Positions 54,130-63,513 are shown, counted from the stretch's first letter. The stretch is DNA of 64,000 bases from Paraburkholderia polaris (GCF_012927345.1 NZ_JABBGJ010000005.1:186001-250000), one strand, 5' to 3'. The notes: a model not told the origin generated them from the sequence alone. A program made the numbers and translations.

Positions 54130-55386
54130 TCAACCTTCTCCGACTGTGTCACCCCGCAATACGCCTGTTGGTGGCATCGTGTTTTGCGCCCCGTGAACCC
54201 GGGAAACCCAGAGCACTCCGATTAGCGCGATGGCGACTGCTACCCATCCGACCATCCCATATCCCATGATCTGTCCGGTCGGTGAACTGCTCAGCATCAA
54301 GCCGCCAATCCACGCGCCACACCCCGTGCCCAAGGCCTGCAGCGCGCTATTCGCGCTGAGAAAAGCGCCGCGGCGGGCAGGCTCGGGTACGGTTGTCAGC
54401 AAGGCCTGCATCGGCACCATCCGCCCTGACAACAACACCATGAAAAATGGGAAAAACAGTACCAGTGCGTAGAACGGCAGATCCGGCAGATGCGTCACAA
54501 ACAGGACGGGCAGAAACGAAAGTACCGCCAAAATCCGGAATACGCGCCGCGTGCCGAACCGATCGGCAAGTCTGCCCACCCGGCGTGATGTGAAGAACGT
54601 TGCCGCGCCACCCGCCATATACAGCCACGACAACTGCGCCGGGGCTACGCCATGATTGGCGACCAATACCGGCGAGATAAAGGGGATCACCAACATGTGC
54701 GCGACCATCATCATGAAAGTCAGCGCAAACGCATTCATATGCCGCGGGTTGCTCAACAACCGCCACAAATCAGGTAGCACGTCGCCAAGCGCCGGCTGGC
54801 GGCGGCTCAAATGCTCGGCCAGCGAAGGGACGAGTTGCCATCCGGCCACCCAGACGAGCAGCGACAGCACCACCAGCAAATAGAACGGCGCGGCCCAGTT
54901 GAAGTGCGCGCCTAGCATCACGCCAGCCGGCACGCCGGCTATCGCGGCCAATGAAAAGGCCGTCATGATCGTGCCGGTCGCGGCGCCGCGGCGTTGCACC
55001 GGAATCACGTCGCCGACGATCGCCATGATCACCGAGCCCAACACGCCACCCGTAATGCCCGCAAAAGCGCGCGCAGCAAGCAGAAGGGGAAAGCTGCTCG
55101 CCAATGCGCACGCCAGGTTCGACAGCGCGAACAGCGCATAAACGGTCAGCAACAGACGACGCCGGTCGAAGCGGTCGATATAGGTCGCCGCGAATAACCC
55201 CGACAGCCCCGAACACCACGAATACGCGGACACGGCCGTGGCAAACGCGGCTGGTGTGATGCTGAACGAGTGCATGATCTGCGGGCCAAGCGGCATCATC
55301 ACCATGAAGTCCATGATGATGGTGAACTGCGTCAGCGCAAGCAGCCACAGCAATCGGCGCTCGTGCTTTGTGCTAATTGAATACAT
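54130..55386 (-). CDS. MFS transporter of the DHA1 drug/metabolite type
   Basis: The product has 418 residues and 12 spans. The A-motif-like GRLADRFGTRRVFRILAV sits between helices 8 and 9, and ARAFAGITGGVLGSVIMAIVG (shortened to FAGITGGVLGSVIMAIVG) is the helix-4/5 signature of DHA1 carriers. The start ATG at 55386 has no strong ribosome site. It follows the siderophore-interacting protein on the same strand with a 77-nt gap, so it may export siderophore or handle metal-linked compounds. That role is inference. Confidence 0.8.
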   Translation of the reverse strand: MYSISTKHERRLLWLLALTQFTIIMDFMVMMPLGPQIMHSFSITPAAFATAVSAYSWCSGLSGLFAATYIDRFDRRRLLLTVYALFALSNLACALASSFPLLLAARAFAGITGGVLGSVIMAIVGDVIPVQRRGAATGTIMTAFSLAAIAGVPAGVMLGAHFNWAAPFYLLVVLSLLVWVAGWQLVPSLAEHLSRRQPALGDVLPDLWRLLSNPRHMNAFALTFMMMVAHMLVIPFISPVLVANHGVAPAQLSWLYMAGGAATFFTSRRVGRLADRFGTRRVFRILAVLSFLPVLFVTHLPDLPFYALVLFFPFFMVLLSGRMVPMQALLTTVPEPARRGAFLSANSALQALGTGCGAWIGGLMLSSSPTGQIMGYGMVGWVAVAIALIGVLWVSRVHGAQNTMPPTGVLRGDTVGEG

Positions 55387-55463
55387 CGGTCAATTCCTTG
55401 TTTTTGTTCGACGCACGCCGTTTGCAGGACTCGCGCAGTTCATTGCGCGAATGCTGCGGACAG

Positions 55464-56288
55464 TCAATCGTCGAGCGATTCGTGTACCGCTTCGGCACCC
55501 TGTTTCCAGTAGCTGGCCGCGCGAATGCGCGACTTGTCGACGCCACGTTCGGTGCACAGGTGGTAGCGCACCGCACGCATCGTCGAGGATTCGCCGGCGG
55601 CCCACACGTAGCCTTCACCGTCTTCAGGCAAGTAGATTTCGCGTACCGCTTGCAGCAAGGCCTCGCCGCGATAGCCCGATTCGCTGCGATGGCGCCAGAC
55701 GATATGCAGTTCGGCCTGCGTCGCGAATTCGATCTGTGCCGACAGATCGGCCACTTCGATCACCGCCGCGACGCGTGTGCCGGCGGGCAATTCTTCAAGG
55801 CGGCGGGCAATGGCCGGCAACGCCGTATCGTCGCCGATCAGCAGATGCCAGTCGAAGCCGGTCGGTATCACCAGCGAGCCGCGCGGGCCGCCAATGCCGA
55901 GATACTGGCCCACTTTGGCTTGCGCTGCCCACGTTGCAGCCGGGCCGGCCTCGTGCATGGCGAACTCGATGTCCAGTTCGCGCGCGTCAGCGTCGAAGCG
56001 GCGTGGTGTGAAATCGCGAGCCGTCGGCCGCTGGCCTGCGGGAAACACGGGACCGTCGGGGCCGGCTTCCGGCAACGCGGGTTTGTCGGCGCCGGGTTCG
56101 GGGAAGAACACTTTGATGTGATCGTCGAACGAAGCGGAGACGAAGTCATACAGATCGTCGCCCGTGAAGGTGACGCGAATCAGATGCGGGGTCAGCGCGT
56201 GTACCTGTTTGACCTGCACCAGACGGAACTTCAGCGGATGCCGCACGCGATGGACTGCCAGATCGGCCCGGTTGTCATTTGTCAGCAT
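55464..56288 (-). CDS. Siderophore-interacting FAD reductase (YqjH/ViuB-like)
   Basis: A flavoprotein of 274 residues. The FAD motif RDFTPRRFD and GPAATWAAQAKVGQYLGIGG (the SIP family W-A pattern) are visible, plus NAD(P)H-binding WHLLIGDDTALPAIARRLEE and VWAAGESSTMRAVR. The family reduces ferric siderophores in the cytosol to release iron. The start at 56288 has AGGAG 10 nt upstream. The gene lies 82 nt downstream of the PadR/YqjI-like repressor, and E. coli yqjH sits beside yqjI in the same pairing. Confidence 0.88.
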   Translation of the reverse strand: MLTNDNRADLAVHRVRHPLKFRLVQVKQVHALTPHLIRVTFTGDDLYDFVSASFDDHIKVFFPEPGADKPALPEAGPDGPVFPAGQRPTARDFTPRRFDADARELDIEFAMHEAGPAATWAAQAKVGQYLGIGGPRGSLVIPTGFDWHLLIGDDTALPAIARRLEELPAGTRVAAVIEVADLSAQIEFATQAELHIVWRHRSESGYRGEALLQAVREIYLPEDGEGYVWAAGESSTMRAVRYHLCTERGVDKSRIRAASYWKQGAEAVHESLDD

Positions 56289-56370
56289 AAGGGTGTCACT
56301 CCTGTTGGTTTGATTGGCGTTCGAAGGTGCGCATGGGCAGCTTCGAACGCGAGTGTCGGATAGCGCAATC

Positions 56371-57405
56371 TCAAGCGGTCGGTTCGCTGCTGCCTTCGAC
56401 GGGACCGGGATTGCCTTCGCCTTCGATTTCATTTGCCGCGCGCATCAGGATCGCGGCGATGCGGCGCTGTTCGGCAGCCGGCACGTTGTCACGGCGCAGG
56501 AGCGCATGCTTCAGCGCGCGGCGCGCTTCGCTCAGTTCCGGCAGCCAGCCGCCTTCGCTGATGTCGGCCGGCTCCTCGCCGGCAAACGCGCGGCGCACGG
56601 AATCCATCTTGCGGGCGATATGCGTCAGTTTGGCGAGCATCAGTTCGACGCGGTCGCGGTTAGTGGCCAGGTACTCGCGGCCCGCTTGCGACAGTTCGTA
56701 ACGCTTGCGGTTGCCTTCGAGCTGCACAGTCACGTAGCCGAGTTCTTCCAGATACGTGAGCGCCGGATAGACCATGCCGGGACTCGGGCTATAGAAGCCA
56801 TTCGAGCGCGTTTCGAGCGCTTTGATTAGCTCGTAACCGTGGCTCGGCTGTGCGTCGATCATCGAGAGCAGCAGCAATTGCAGATCGTCAGAGCTGAATT
56901 TGCGGCCGCGCGGAAAACCGTCGCCGTCGCCACCGAAGCCGCCCGGGCCACCGCCGCCGAAGCGTCCGCCGCGACCACCACCGCGATGCTCGTGATGACG
57001 GCCGATCACGTGCCACAGTGCGTGAAGCGAGAAGCGGTCGTGCCCGTGATGGCCAAAGCGGTGGTCGTGGCCGAAGCTGCGGCGTTCACTACGGTTGCCA
57101 TGGCCGCGTTCGTTGCCGTGAAGCTCGCGTCGGTCGCCGTGGCCGCGCTCGTCGCCGTGAAACTCGTGTCGGCCACCGTGGCCGCGTTCGTTGCCATGAA
57201 ACTCGTGCCAGTCGCCACGGCCGCCATGACGGCGTTCGAAGCGTTCGCCGCGTTGTTCGCCGCCGCGCTCGCCGCGGAACTCGCCGCCGCGCTCATAGTG
57301 ACGGGCGAACGCATGCCAAAGCGCATGCAAAGACGGGCGGTCATGCCCAGAGAAGAAACCTTCGTCCGCGCCACGCGAGCGGGAAAAGCGATGTTGATGA
57401 CGCAT
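56371..57405 (-). CDS. yqjI: YqjI-type PadR regulator with expanded His-rich N-terminus
   Basis: The product has 344 residues. A PadR winged helix occupies about 172-255 (MIDAQPSHGYELIKALETRS, SPGMVYPALTYLEELGYV), and a regulatory helix (DRVELMLAKLTHIARKMDS) is near the end. The first 165 residues are rich in His, Arg and Gly. Residues 67-105 are three tandem 13-residue repeats of HEFHGNERGHGGR type. SLHALWHAFARHYE (26-39) recurs as SLHALWHVIGRHHE (127-140). E. coli YqjI is a nickel-responsive PadR repressor of the siderophore reductase YqjH and uses a His-rich N-terminus. The gene pairing here supports the same role with an expanded sensor. GGGAG lies 8 nt before the ATG. Confidence 0.87.
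   Translation of the reverse strand: MRHQHRFSRSRGADEGFFSGHDRPSLHALWHAFARHYERGGEFRGERGGEQRGERFERRHGGRGDWHEFHGNERGHGGRHEFHGDERGHGDRRELHGNERGHGNRSERRSFGHDHRFGHHGHDRFSLHALWHVIGRHHEHRGGGRGGRFGGGGPGGFGGDGDGFPRGRKFSSDDLQLLLLSMIDAQPSHGYELIKALETRSNGFYSPSPGMVYPALTYLEELGYVTVQLEGNRKRYELSQAGREYLATNRDRVELMLAKLTHIARKMDSVRRAFAGEEPADISEGGWLPELSEARRALKHALLRRDNVPAAEQRRIAAILMRAANEIEGEGNPGPVEGSSEPTA
57091..57207 (-). repeat. Three in-frame 39-bp repeats encoding His-rich 13-residue units
   Basis: Codons 67-105 of the YqjI-like gene hold three consecutive 39-bp units that encode HEFHGNERGHGGR, HEFHGDERGHGDR and RELHGNERGHGNR. Each carries three His except the last, which has two. Tandem in-frame units of this kind can expand or shrink by slippage and would alter the number of metal ligands. 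Confidence 0.85.
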
Positions 57406-57442
57406 GCTGGGTACTCCCATTTGTGTCTTAAGATGTGTCGTA

Positions 57443-57454
57443 AGATATATATCT
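57443..57454. promoter_or_regulatory. AT-rich palindromic operator upstream of the YqjI-like gene
   Basis: AGATATATATCT is a perfect 12-bp palindrome, 38 nt before the start codon. Further AGAT elements lie on each side (57431-57434 and 57457-57460), and the surrounding 50 nt are markedly AT-rich against the local GC. PadR-family proteins bind dyads of this kind, so autoregulation is likely. The siderophore-interacting gene downstream would be controlled through the same promoter. Confidence 0.6.
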
Positions 57455-57778
57455 AAAGATAGTTTGTCAAACCTATTTTTGCCTCGTATGGGCACGCAAC
57501 AAAGTCTGCAGCCTATGAAACCGCCGCGTTCGGCGACAACAAGGTCTGCGGGAAGTCCGAAAAGCGCATTGCGATGCAGCATTTTTCCGACGCTTAATCG
57601 CGCTTTATCGCCTGAAAATAGGGCGGGTTCCCGGCAGTCCATCGGCAAACCATTAATGGGGTGGTAGTCGATACGGTGCCTTGGGTTAATCGGATGTCTT
57701 TCAACGCGTAACCTCGGGCGCTGTCGCTCACGCGTGATCGCATCTGGGTCGAAGCGCGATTGCGATTCCACGTCTTCA
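57455..57778. other. Intergenic stretch beside the integrase remnant
   Basis: I see no gene here. It includes the upstream side of the YqjI-like promoter. The rest shares the degraded feel of the mobile-element scar that follows. Confidence 0.4.
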
Positions 57779-58330
57779 TCAGGATGAATCTGAGGTAGCG
57801 AACGGCCTGATGTCCTTCGTGCGTGATTGCTCTAGCGGATCCAATGGGGCCGATTGTCGAGTTTTGATCGACGTTGATCGAATGCAGAGGGAGCGTCGTG
57901 TCGGGGGACCGCTTAGGAGCCTGCATTGTTTGCATCCGCTAGGGCGGTACGCGAGCAGGTCGTGGCGCGTCAAGTCCGACAGCGGCCCGAGCCGCTCGCG
58001 CTCGCACCAGGCGATCAGCCGTCGCAGGTCAGCCAGATAGGCGCGCCGCGTGTGCGGCGAGCGGCTGGCGCGATCGCGCAGGAAGAGGATCACCGCATGG
58101 GCATCGTCGGCCACCCCGAGGGTGTTCGTGACCATCTACGGATTGACGAAGCGGCCCGCCCGCGCGAGCCATCCGCCGGCGGTGCTGGCGGCCCAATTGA
58201 CATTGGGGGCGCCGGCGCGCGGCGGTTCGAGGGTCACTAACCAGACGCCGGTTGCGGCGGGTGCCGCTGCATCGTTCGCGGGAAGCAGGGTGTTTGCGCA
58301 GGAAACCAGCTGCGTGGCTGGCACTGGATG
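57779..58330 (-). pseudogene. Tyrosine recombinase/integrase remnant
   Basis: On the minus strand, codons from about 58135 down encode LFLRDRASRSPHTRRAYLADL and LIAWCERERLGPLSDLTRHD, which read as the SAM-like core-binding domain of a site-specific tyrosine recombinase. The frame carries an in-frame stop at 58136-58138. Another piece (to about 58324) lies upstream in the same frame. After LLAYR the reading frame loses similarity, and no catalytic R-H-R-Y domain follows. It is therefore a decayed fragment of a mobile element. Confidence 0.6.
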
Positions 58331-58745
58331 ACGACTACCTGCACTGGCCGACGTGGTGCCGCGAGCAGCTGGTCCGCACGACGAAGTGCTTGGGATAAGT
58401 GCGCCACACGTGCTCGACGAGCTGAAAACGAAGCTACTTCTGCTGCACGAGCCGCAGGCTCAGTGACGGAGAATCACGTACGCGCTGATCTTATTCTGAT
58501 CGCATGCCCGTATCTCGGGCCCGCTGAAGTAACCCCGGTGACCGTTGCGCAGGTACCCGGCTGCAAAGGCAGAAATCCCCGAACTCGCATACGTGAAGCA
58601 CGCGCGCGAGCGCTTTCGCGACGAAGCCCGGTTGACCAGGCATAGCCGGACTGTCGGCTTCGAACTGGGCGCCATCGTACGCTCGACGAACGGCTGGCTC
58701 ATCGTCGCCTCGCCGCTCGTGTCGCCAATCGGTGAACTTTGCTTC
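58331..58745. other. Degenerate region, possible mobile-element debris
   Basis: Short broken frames are present, for example a piece that includes LAYVKHARERFRDEARL around 58575-58625. None has a start with a ribosome site or an extended domain I recognise. Stop codons interrupt all frames. With the neighbouring integrase fragment I read it as decayed mobile DNA, but I cannot identify the element. Confidence 0.35.
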
Positions 58746-60335
58746 TCAGGAAAACATCGAGCGCGTGTAAGCCATCAAGCGAGGCACAATCTCGTCTTCC
58801 AGGCGCGCAACAGTCCAGTCCCGCTTCGGAGCGGACACCACCATTGCACCAAGCACCTGACCATCGGCTTTGACGATCGGCGCGGCGACATTGACTTCGA
58901 ACATGATCGATTGCTGGTCGGTGAAGGCATAACCCTTTTCGCGAGCTGTAGTGATGATCCGGCGCAGAGCGCTCTTGTCGGTGATCGTGAACGGGGTGAT
59001 GGCCTTGGGCGCACTGTTCGCAATGACTGCATCGAGTCGATCATCGTCCAGCGTTGAAAGAATCGCGAGCCCACCCGATGTACTGAGCACAGGCAGCCGT
59101 TCGCCAATGAAGGCGGTGTGGAAATCGGCGTGTGGATGGCTCTGTACATGCAGCAAGTGCACGATGTCTGCTTCCGCAGACATACAGAACGAGCAACGCA
59201 GCCCACAATCGTCACGGAGCTGAACCAGACGTGGCCATACCGTCTTGATGATGCGGTTGCTCATCTGAAAATTGAACAGCATGTCGAGCGTCTTCACGGT
59301 CAGCCGGAAGGTTTTGTGCCGTGCATCTTTCTCGACGTAGCCACGTGCCATCAGCGTGTCGACGATTCGCTGGACGGTTGCTATCGGAAGTCCGGTCAAG
59401 CGGTGCAGGGCGGTCAGCGTAGGTACCGAGTTGGCGGGCGTGAACGCTTCAAGGACCCGGAAACCGCGCGCGACCGACGCGATGAGCAACGGATCGTCTT
59501 CGTCTTCTTTGGGGGCTGCCAGCGCGTCCTTGCCCTCGGCAGGGCGCGATACCGTGCGCGACCACGTCTGGATCCTGAGATTGGAGAGCGCGCGTGCGGT
59601 GGCCAGCACGGGCTGCACAAACTGGCTTGCCAGATCGTCCTCGCTCACTTCGCCGAGCCATCCGGATACCGATACGGCGGCAAGACACTCACCGCTCGCG
59701 TCGAGCACGGCGGCGCTGATCGTCGTTAAGTCGTTGACGCTGCTGCCGGCTTCGAGGACATAACCTCGCGCAGTTGCGTCTGCCAGCGTGCGTTCGCAGG
59801 CGGCCTGCTCATCGGGCGTCAGGCCAGGATCGGAAATCCCCGCCAACTCCGCGATCCGCTCAACCTGGACCTCGGCAGGCAGGTGCGACAGCATCGCGCG
59901 TCCGGGCGCGGAAGCGAGCGCCGGCAAGCGTTCGCCGATCGGCGCCATCTCGCGTGAATCGGCTGCGGACGGCACGCGCGCGAGGTTGACGATGTCCGCT
60001 CCCTGCATCACCCACAAGTCCGCGCGCAGATGCGTGCGTGCGCTCAGATCGACCAGCGCGGGCATGGCCAGATCGATCAGGTGATTCGTGCTGATAAAGG
60101 TGTGTGCGATGCACGCGCTCCGGTACGTCAGCGACAGCGCCGACGACACCTCATCGCGGTGCAGATACCCGCAGCGCACGAGGGTATGCGCGATGCGTTG
60201 CGCGCTGCTGCGGTTCATGCCTGTCAGGGCGGCAATTTCGGTAATGCGCAGATCCGGCGCCGCAGGGCCAAACGCCTCAAGCACCGTCAGCGCTTTGTCG
60301 AGCGCGGCGATCTGAGAACGATGGTCTTCACTCAT
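58746..60335 (-). CDS. Double-domain IclR-family regulator
   Basis: The product has 529 residues, about twice the normal IclR length. Residues 1-255 form one complete IclR module (HTH ITEIAALTGMNRSSAQRIAH plus effector domain). Residues 284-529 form a second (HTH TLTALHRLTGLPIATVQRIV plus effector domain), joined by an acidic linker (AAPKEDEDDPLL). The two modules are diverged, so this is an old tandem fusion rather than a recent copy. IclR effectors are small acids and aromatics. The ATG at 60335 has GGAGG 8 nt upstream. It is divergent from the polyamine-type ABC transporter operon, which it probably controls. Confidence 0.88.
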   Translation of the reverse strand: MSEDHRSQIAALDKALTVLEAFGPAAPDLRITEIAALTGMNRSSAQRIAHTLVRCGYLHRDEVSSALSLTYRSACIAHTFISTNHLIDLAMPALVDLSARTHLRADLWVMQGADIVNLARVPSAADSREMAPIGERLPALASAPGRAMLSHLPAEVQVERIAELAGISDPGLTPDEQAACERTLADATARGYVLEAGSSVNDLTTISAAVLDASGECLAAVSVSGWLGEVSEDDLASQFVQPVLATARALSNLRIQTWSRTVSRPAEGKDALAAPKEDEDDPLLIASVARGFRVLEAFTPANSVPTLTALHRLTGLPIATVQRIVDTLMARGYVEKDARHKTFRLTVKTLDMLFNFQMSNRIIKTVWPRLVQLRDDCGLRCSFCMSAEADIVHLLHVQSHPHADFHTAFIGERLPVLSTSGGLAILSTLDDDRLDAVIANSAPKAITPFTITDKSALRRIITTAREKGYAFTDQQSIMFEVNVAAPIVKADGQVLGAMVVSAPKRDWTVARLEDEIVPRLMAYTRSMFS

Positions 60336-60362
60336 TAGGGGTTCCTCCAGGGGCGGCAAAAA

Positions 60363-60407
60363 TCGATTGACATCGACTTTTGGTCGAATAATGATTGCGT
60401 CAATCGA
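60363..60407. promoter_or_regulatory. Nested dyads between the IclR gene and the ABC operon
   Basis: Outer arms TCGATTGAC (60363-60371) and GTCAATCGA (60399-60407) are perfectly complementary. Inner arms TCGAC (60373-60377) and GTCGA (60383-60387) lie within. The whole lies in the 140-nt gap between the two divergent genes, 28 nt from the IclR start. It is the likely operator for the double IclR protein; the nested form could suit its two DNA-binding modules. Binding is inferred. Confidence 0.55.
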
Positions 60408-60475
60408 ATATCAGTAACAATAATCGCATTGCGGTAAAGCGTCAAGTGTTCACAGCAAAGCCAAGGAGCAACACA

Positions 60476-61696
60476 GTGTCGACGTCCATCAACAGGGTCA
60501 ACGAACCGCCCGCGCGACAAATCGCGCGGACCATCGGCGGCGCCCACGCCAGCAGCGACGCGGCGCCGGCTGCCGGTGCGGCAAGCACGTCCAATCTGCA
60601 TGGCACGCCCATTATCGACGTGCGCGCCGCTCACAAGATTTATCCGGGCGACGCGTCGGGCGTTGCCCACGCATTAAAGGGTGTGTCGGTGTCGATCAAC
60701 GACAACGAGTTCTTTACGCTGCTGGGGCCGTCCGGTTGCGGCAAGACGACGTTGTTGCGCCTCCTTGCCGGGTTCGAGCAGCCTTCGTCGGGCGAAATCC
60801 TGCTGGCCGGTGAACCTGTTCATGCGTTGCCGCCGTATCGCCGCCCGATCAACACGGTGTTTCAGCACTACGCGCTGTTTCCGAACATGACGGTGGCGCA
60901 GAACATCGCGTTCGGCCTGCGCATGCTCAAGCGCAGCTCGGCGGAGGTCAGGCAGCGCGTCGCCGACATGCTAGCGCTTGTCAAGATGGAAAAGTTCGCC
61001 GATCGTCGCGCCAACCAGCTTTCGGGCGGGCAACAGCAACGCATCGCGCTGGCCCGGGCGCTCGCGCCGCAGCCGCGCGTGCTGCTGCTCGACGAACCGC
61101 TGTCCGCGCTCGATCTGAAGTTGCGCCAGGCGATGCGGCTCGAGCTCAAGAGCTTGCAGGAAAGGACCGGCATCACGTTTGTCTTTGTCACGCACGATCA
61201 GGAAGAGGCGTTGGCGATGAGCGATCGCATTGCGGTGATGTCGGAAGGCCTCGTGCAACAGATTGGCACACCTGAAGACATTTATGACCGGCCTGCCACC
61301 CGTTTCGTCGCCGACTTCATCGGCGAAAACAACATGCTGGCCGGCCGTATTGCGGAATGCGGCGCCGGTTTTGTGCGGGTCGCGGTGCCGGAGGTTGCCG
61401 ACTTCGTCACGGATCAGCAGGACGGTTACGCAGTAGGCGATGCGGTCACGGTGGCGATCCGGCCAGAGCGGCTTTCGTTCGCCACGGGATCGGTATCGGT
61501 CGGTCCGCGTATCAAAGGCGAGATTGCCGCGACGGTTTATCTCGGGACCGACACGGCGTGTCACGTGCGGCTCGGCAACGGGCAGCGCATCGTGGTTCGC
61601 GATATGACTGCCGGCCGCGTCGCCCATCGTCCGCAAGTCGGCCAGCCGGTCTGGCTCGACGTCGCCGTGAACGCCGTCAACCTGCTGAGGGACTGA
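60476..61696 (+). CDS. potA: Spermidine/putrescine-type ABC transporter ATP-binding protein
   Basis: The product has 406 residues. Walker A is GPSGCGKT (84-91), followed by the signature LSGGQQQRIALARAL and Walker B VLLLDEPLSALDL, and a TOBE domain is at the end. It energises the two permeases encoded next. About 45 Ala/Ser-rich residues precede the ABC domain. The GTG at 60476 with AGGAG 8 nt upstream is the start. The substrate could be putrescine, spermidine or another organic cation. Confidence 0.9.
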   Translation: MSTSINRVNEPPARQIARTIGGAHASSDAAPAAGAASTSNLHGTPIIDVRAAHKIYPGDASGVAHALKGVSVSINDNEFFTLLGPSGCGKTTLLRLLAGFEQPSSGEILLAGEPVHALPPYRRPINTVFQHYALFPNMTVAQNIAFGLRMLKRSSAEVRQRVADMLALVKMEKFADRRANQLSGGQQQRIALARALAPQPRVLLLDEPLSALDLKLRQAMRLELKSLQERTGITFVFVTHDQEEALAMSDRIAVMSEGLVQQIGTPEDIYDRPATRFVADFIGENNMLAGRIAECGAGFVRVAVPEVADFVTDQQDGYAVGDAVTVAIRPERLSFATGSVSVGPRIKGEIAATVYLGTDTACHVRLGNGQRIVVRDMTAGRVAHRPQVGQPVWLDVAVNAVNLLRD

Positions 61697-61697
61697 G

Positions 61698-62651
61698 ATG
61701 CTGCAATCAGACCTTCCTCAATCGATCCCGCTGATTGCCGAGCCCGGACCGCTGGAGCGCCGTGAACGGCGCTTGCAACTCGCCAGTTTGCTGCCGGCGC
61801 CGCTGATGATCGCGCTGTTTCTCGTCGCGCCACTACTGCTGGTGGTCGCCTATTCGTTCATGGAGGCGAATGGCTACGGCGGCGTGCTGCACAAATTCAG
61901 CCTCGACGCGTACGTCCAGTTGCTATTCGAGCGCAATCTCGACGATAGCCTGAGCTTTACCGACGCGTATCTGATGATCGCATTGCGTTCGATTGCGGTT
62001 GCCGGCATGACGACGATGATCACCATGCTGGTCGGTTTTCCGGTCGCGGTGTATATCGCGTTGCAGCCCGCTGCCCGGCGTAACCGGCTGATCCTGTGGA
62101 TCACCATTCCGTTCTGGACCAACCTGCTGGTGCGCACCTATGCGTGGATCCTGCTGCTGCGTGATACGGGTGTAGTCAATGGCGTGCTACAGGCGCTCGG
62201 GATCATTCACCATCCGATGGCCATGCTCTACACCGATGGCGCGGTGCTGGTGGGCCTTGTCTATACCTACGCGCCGTTCATGGTGCTGCCGATCTACTCG
62301 AGCGTCGAGAAGATGGACATACGCCTGATCGAGGCCGCGCACGACCTGTACGCGACGAAAACTCAGGCGCTGCTGCGCGTCGTGTTGCCGGCGGCGGCGC
62401 CGGGCATCATCGCTGGCTGCATGCTGACATTCATTCCCTGCCTCGGCGCGATGATCGCTCCCGAACTGCTAGGCGGCGGCAAGAAGCTGATGCTCGGCAA
62501 TCTCATCTACCGGCAGTTCACCGAGGCGCGCGATTGGCCGTTCGGTTCGGTGTTCGCCGTGGTGCTGCTGATTGCCATCGTCACGGCCGCAGCGTTGATT
62601 ACGCTAGTCCGGTCCAGTCTTACCGCATCTCGTGCACGGAGGCCGCAATGA
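61698..62651 (+). CDS. potB: PotB-type ABC transporter permease
   Basis: An inner-membrane permease of 317 residues with six main spans. The EAA motif (EAAHDLYATKTQALLRVVLP) marks the contact with the ATPase. N-terminal residues 1-25 are a polar extension. The ATG at 61698 lies one base after the potA stop (TGAG-ATG), so it is coupled. The next permease overlaps it by 4 nt. Confidence 0.9.
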   Translation: MLQSDLPQSIPLIAEPGPLERRERRLQLASLLPAPLMIALFLVAPLLLVVAYSFMEANGYGGVLHKFSLDAYVQLLFERNLDDSLSFTDAYLMIALRSIAVAGMTTMITMLVGFPVAVYIALQPAARRNRLILWITIPFWTNLLVRTYAWILLLRDTGVVNGVLQALGIIHHPMAMLYTDGAVLVGLVYTYAPFMVLPIYSSVEKMDIRLIEAAHDLYATKTQALLRVVLPAAAPGIIAGCMLTFIPCLGAMIAPELLGGGKKLMLGNLIYRQFTEARDWPFGSVFAVVLLIAIVTAAALITLVRSSLTASRARRPQ

Positions 62652-63463
62652 GTTTCCTTCGACGGCCAGCCGTATTCAGCGCCAACCATTTCAGCGGCTT
62701 TGGCGCGATTACCGGGGCGTTTTACCTGTACCTGTATGCACCGATCGTCGCGCTCGTGGTCCTGTCGTTCAACGGCAGTACGTCGGCCACTGTCTGGAAG
62801 TCGTTCAGCCTGAAATGGTATGAGGTGGTGTTCCAGAATGCGGCGTTGCGCGATACGGCCCAGAACAGCCTTGTGATCGCGCTGTCATCGGCGTCGCTCT
62901 CGACGCTGCTCGCGACCATGGCCGCGCTTGCCATCGCACGCCGGCAGCGCACGCGCACCACCGCGATGTCCGAGCGGCTCATCATGCTGCCGCTCGTGCT
63001 GCCTGAGATCGTTGTCGGCGTGGCCACATTGGGATTCTTTAGCGCGATCGGACTCTCGCTCGGCGCGGGCAACCTGATCATCGCGCACACGGTGTTCTGT
63101 ATTCCGTTCGCATACCTGCCGATCCGCGCGCGTCTTCAAGGGATGGATACACGCCTCGAACAGGCAGCGATGGATCTCTATGCACGCGAATGGGCCACGT
63201 TGCGCTATGTGACGCTGCCGCTGTTGATGCCGGGCATCATGTCGGGTCTGATGCTCGCCTTCGTCGTCTCACTCGATAACTTCATCATTTCAGTGCTCGT
63301 CGCGCAGGCCGGTTCGACGACCTTGCCGATTTTCATTTTCAGCCTGATGCGCATGGGCGTCACCCCCGATGTCAACGCCGCATCGACCATTATTCTCGTG
63401 ATCTCGGTGGCACTTGTCGTTGCTGCGCACATGATCGGCAAGGGCGGCCGCAAGCGTTCGTAG
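62648..63463 (+). CDS. potC: PotC-type ABC transporter permease
   Basis: The second permease, 271 residues. It has the EAA-like loop EQAAMDLYAREWATLRYVTLP and typical PotC helices (VAPIVALVVLSFNGS-like near the N-terminus). It pairs with the previous permease to form the membrane channel. The start at 62648 overlaps potB by 4 nt. The binding-protein gene is 50 nt downstream. Confidence 0.9.
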   Translation: MSFLRRPAVFSANHFSGFGAITGAFYLYLYAPIVALVVLSFNGSTSATVWKSFSLKWYEVVFQNAALRDTAQNSLVIALSSASLSTLLATMAALAIARRQRTRTTAMSERLIMLPLVLPEIVVGVATLGFFSAIGLSLGAGNLIIAHTVFCIPFAYLPIRARLQGMDTRLEQAAMDLYAREWATLRYVTLPLLMPGIMSGLMLAFVVSLDNFIISVLVAQAGSTTLPIFIFSLMRMGVTPDVNAASTIILVISVALVVAAHMIGKGGRKRS

Positions 63464-63513
63464 TCCTTCACACACTTTACACACGTCAAGATATCAAACC
63501 CAACGGAGAAGTC

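Noticed and set aside
58545..59057. Plus-strand frame running into the IclR gene
   Set aside because: Most of it is antisense to the IclR gene and no domain was recognised; the 5' part is listed as degenerate DNA.
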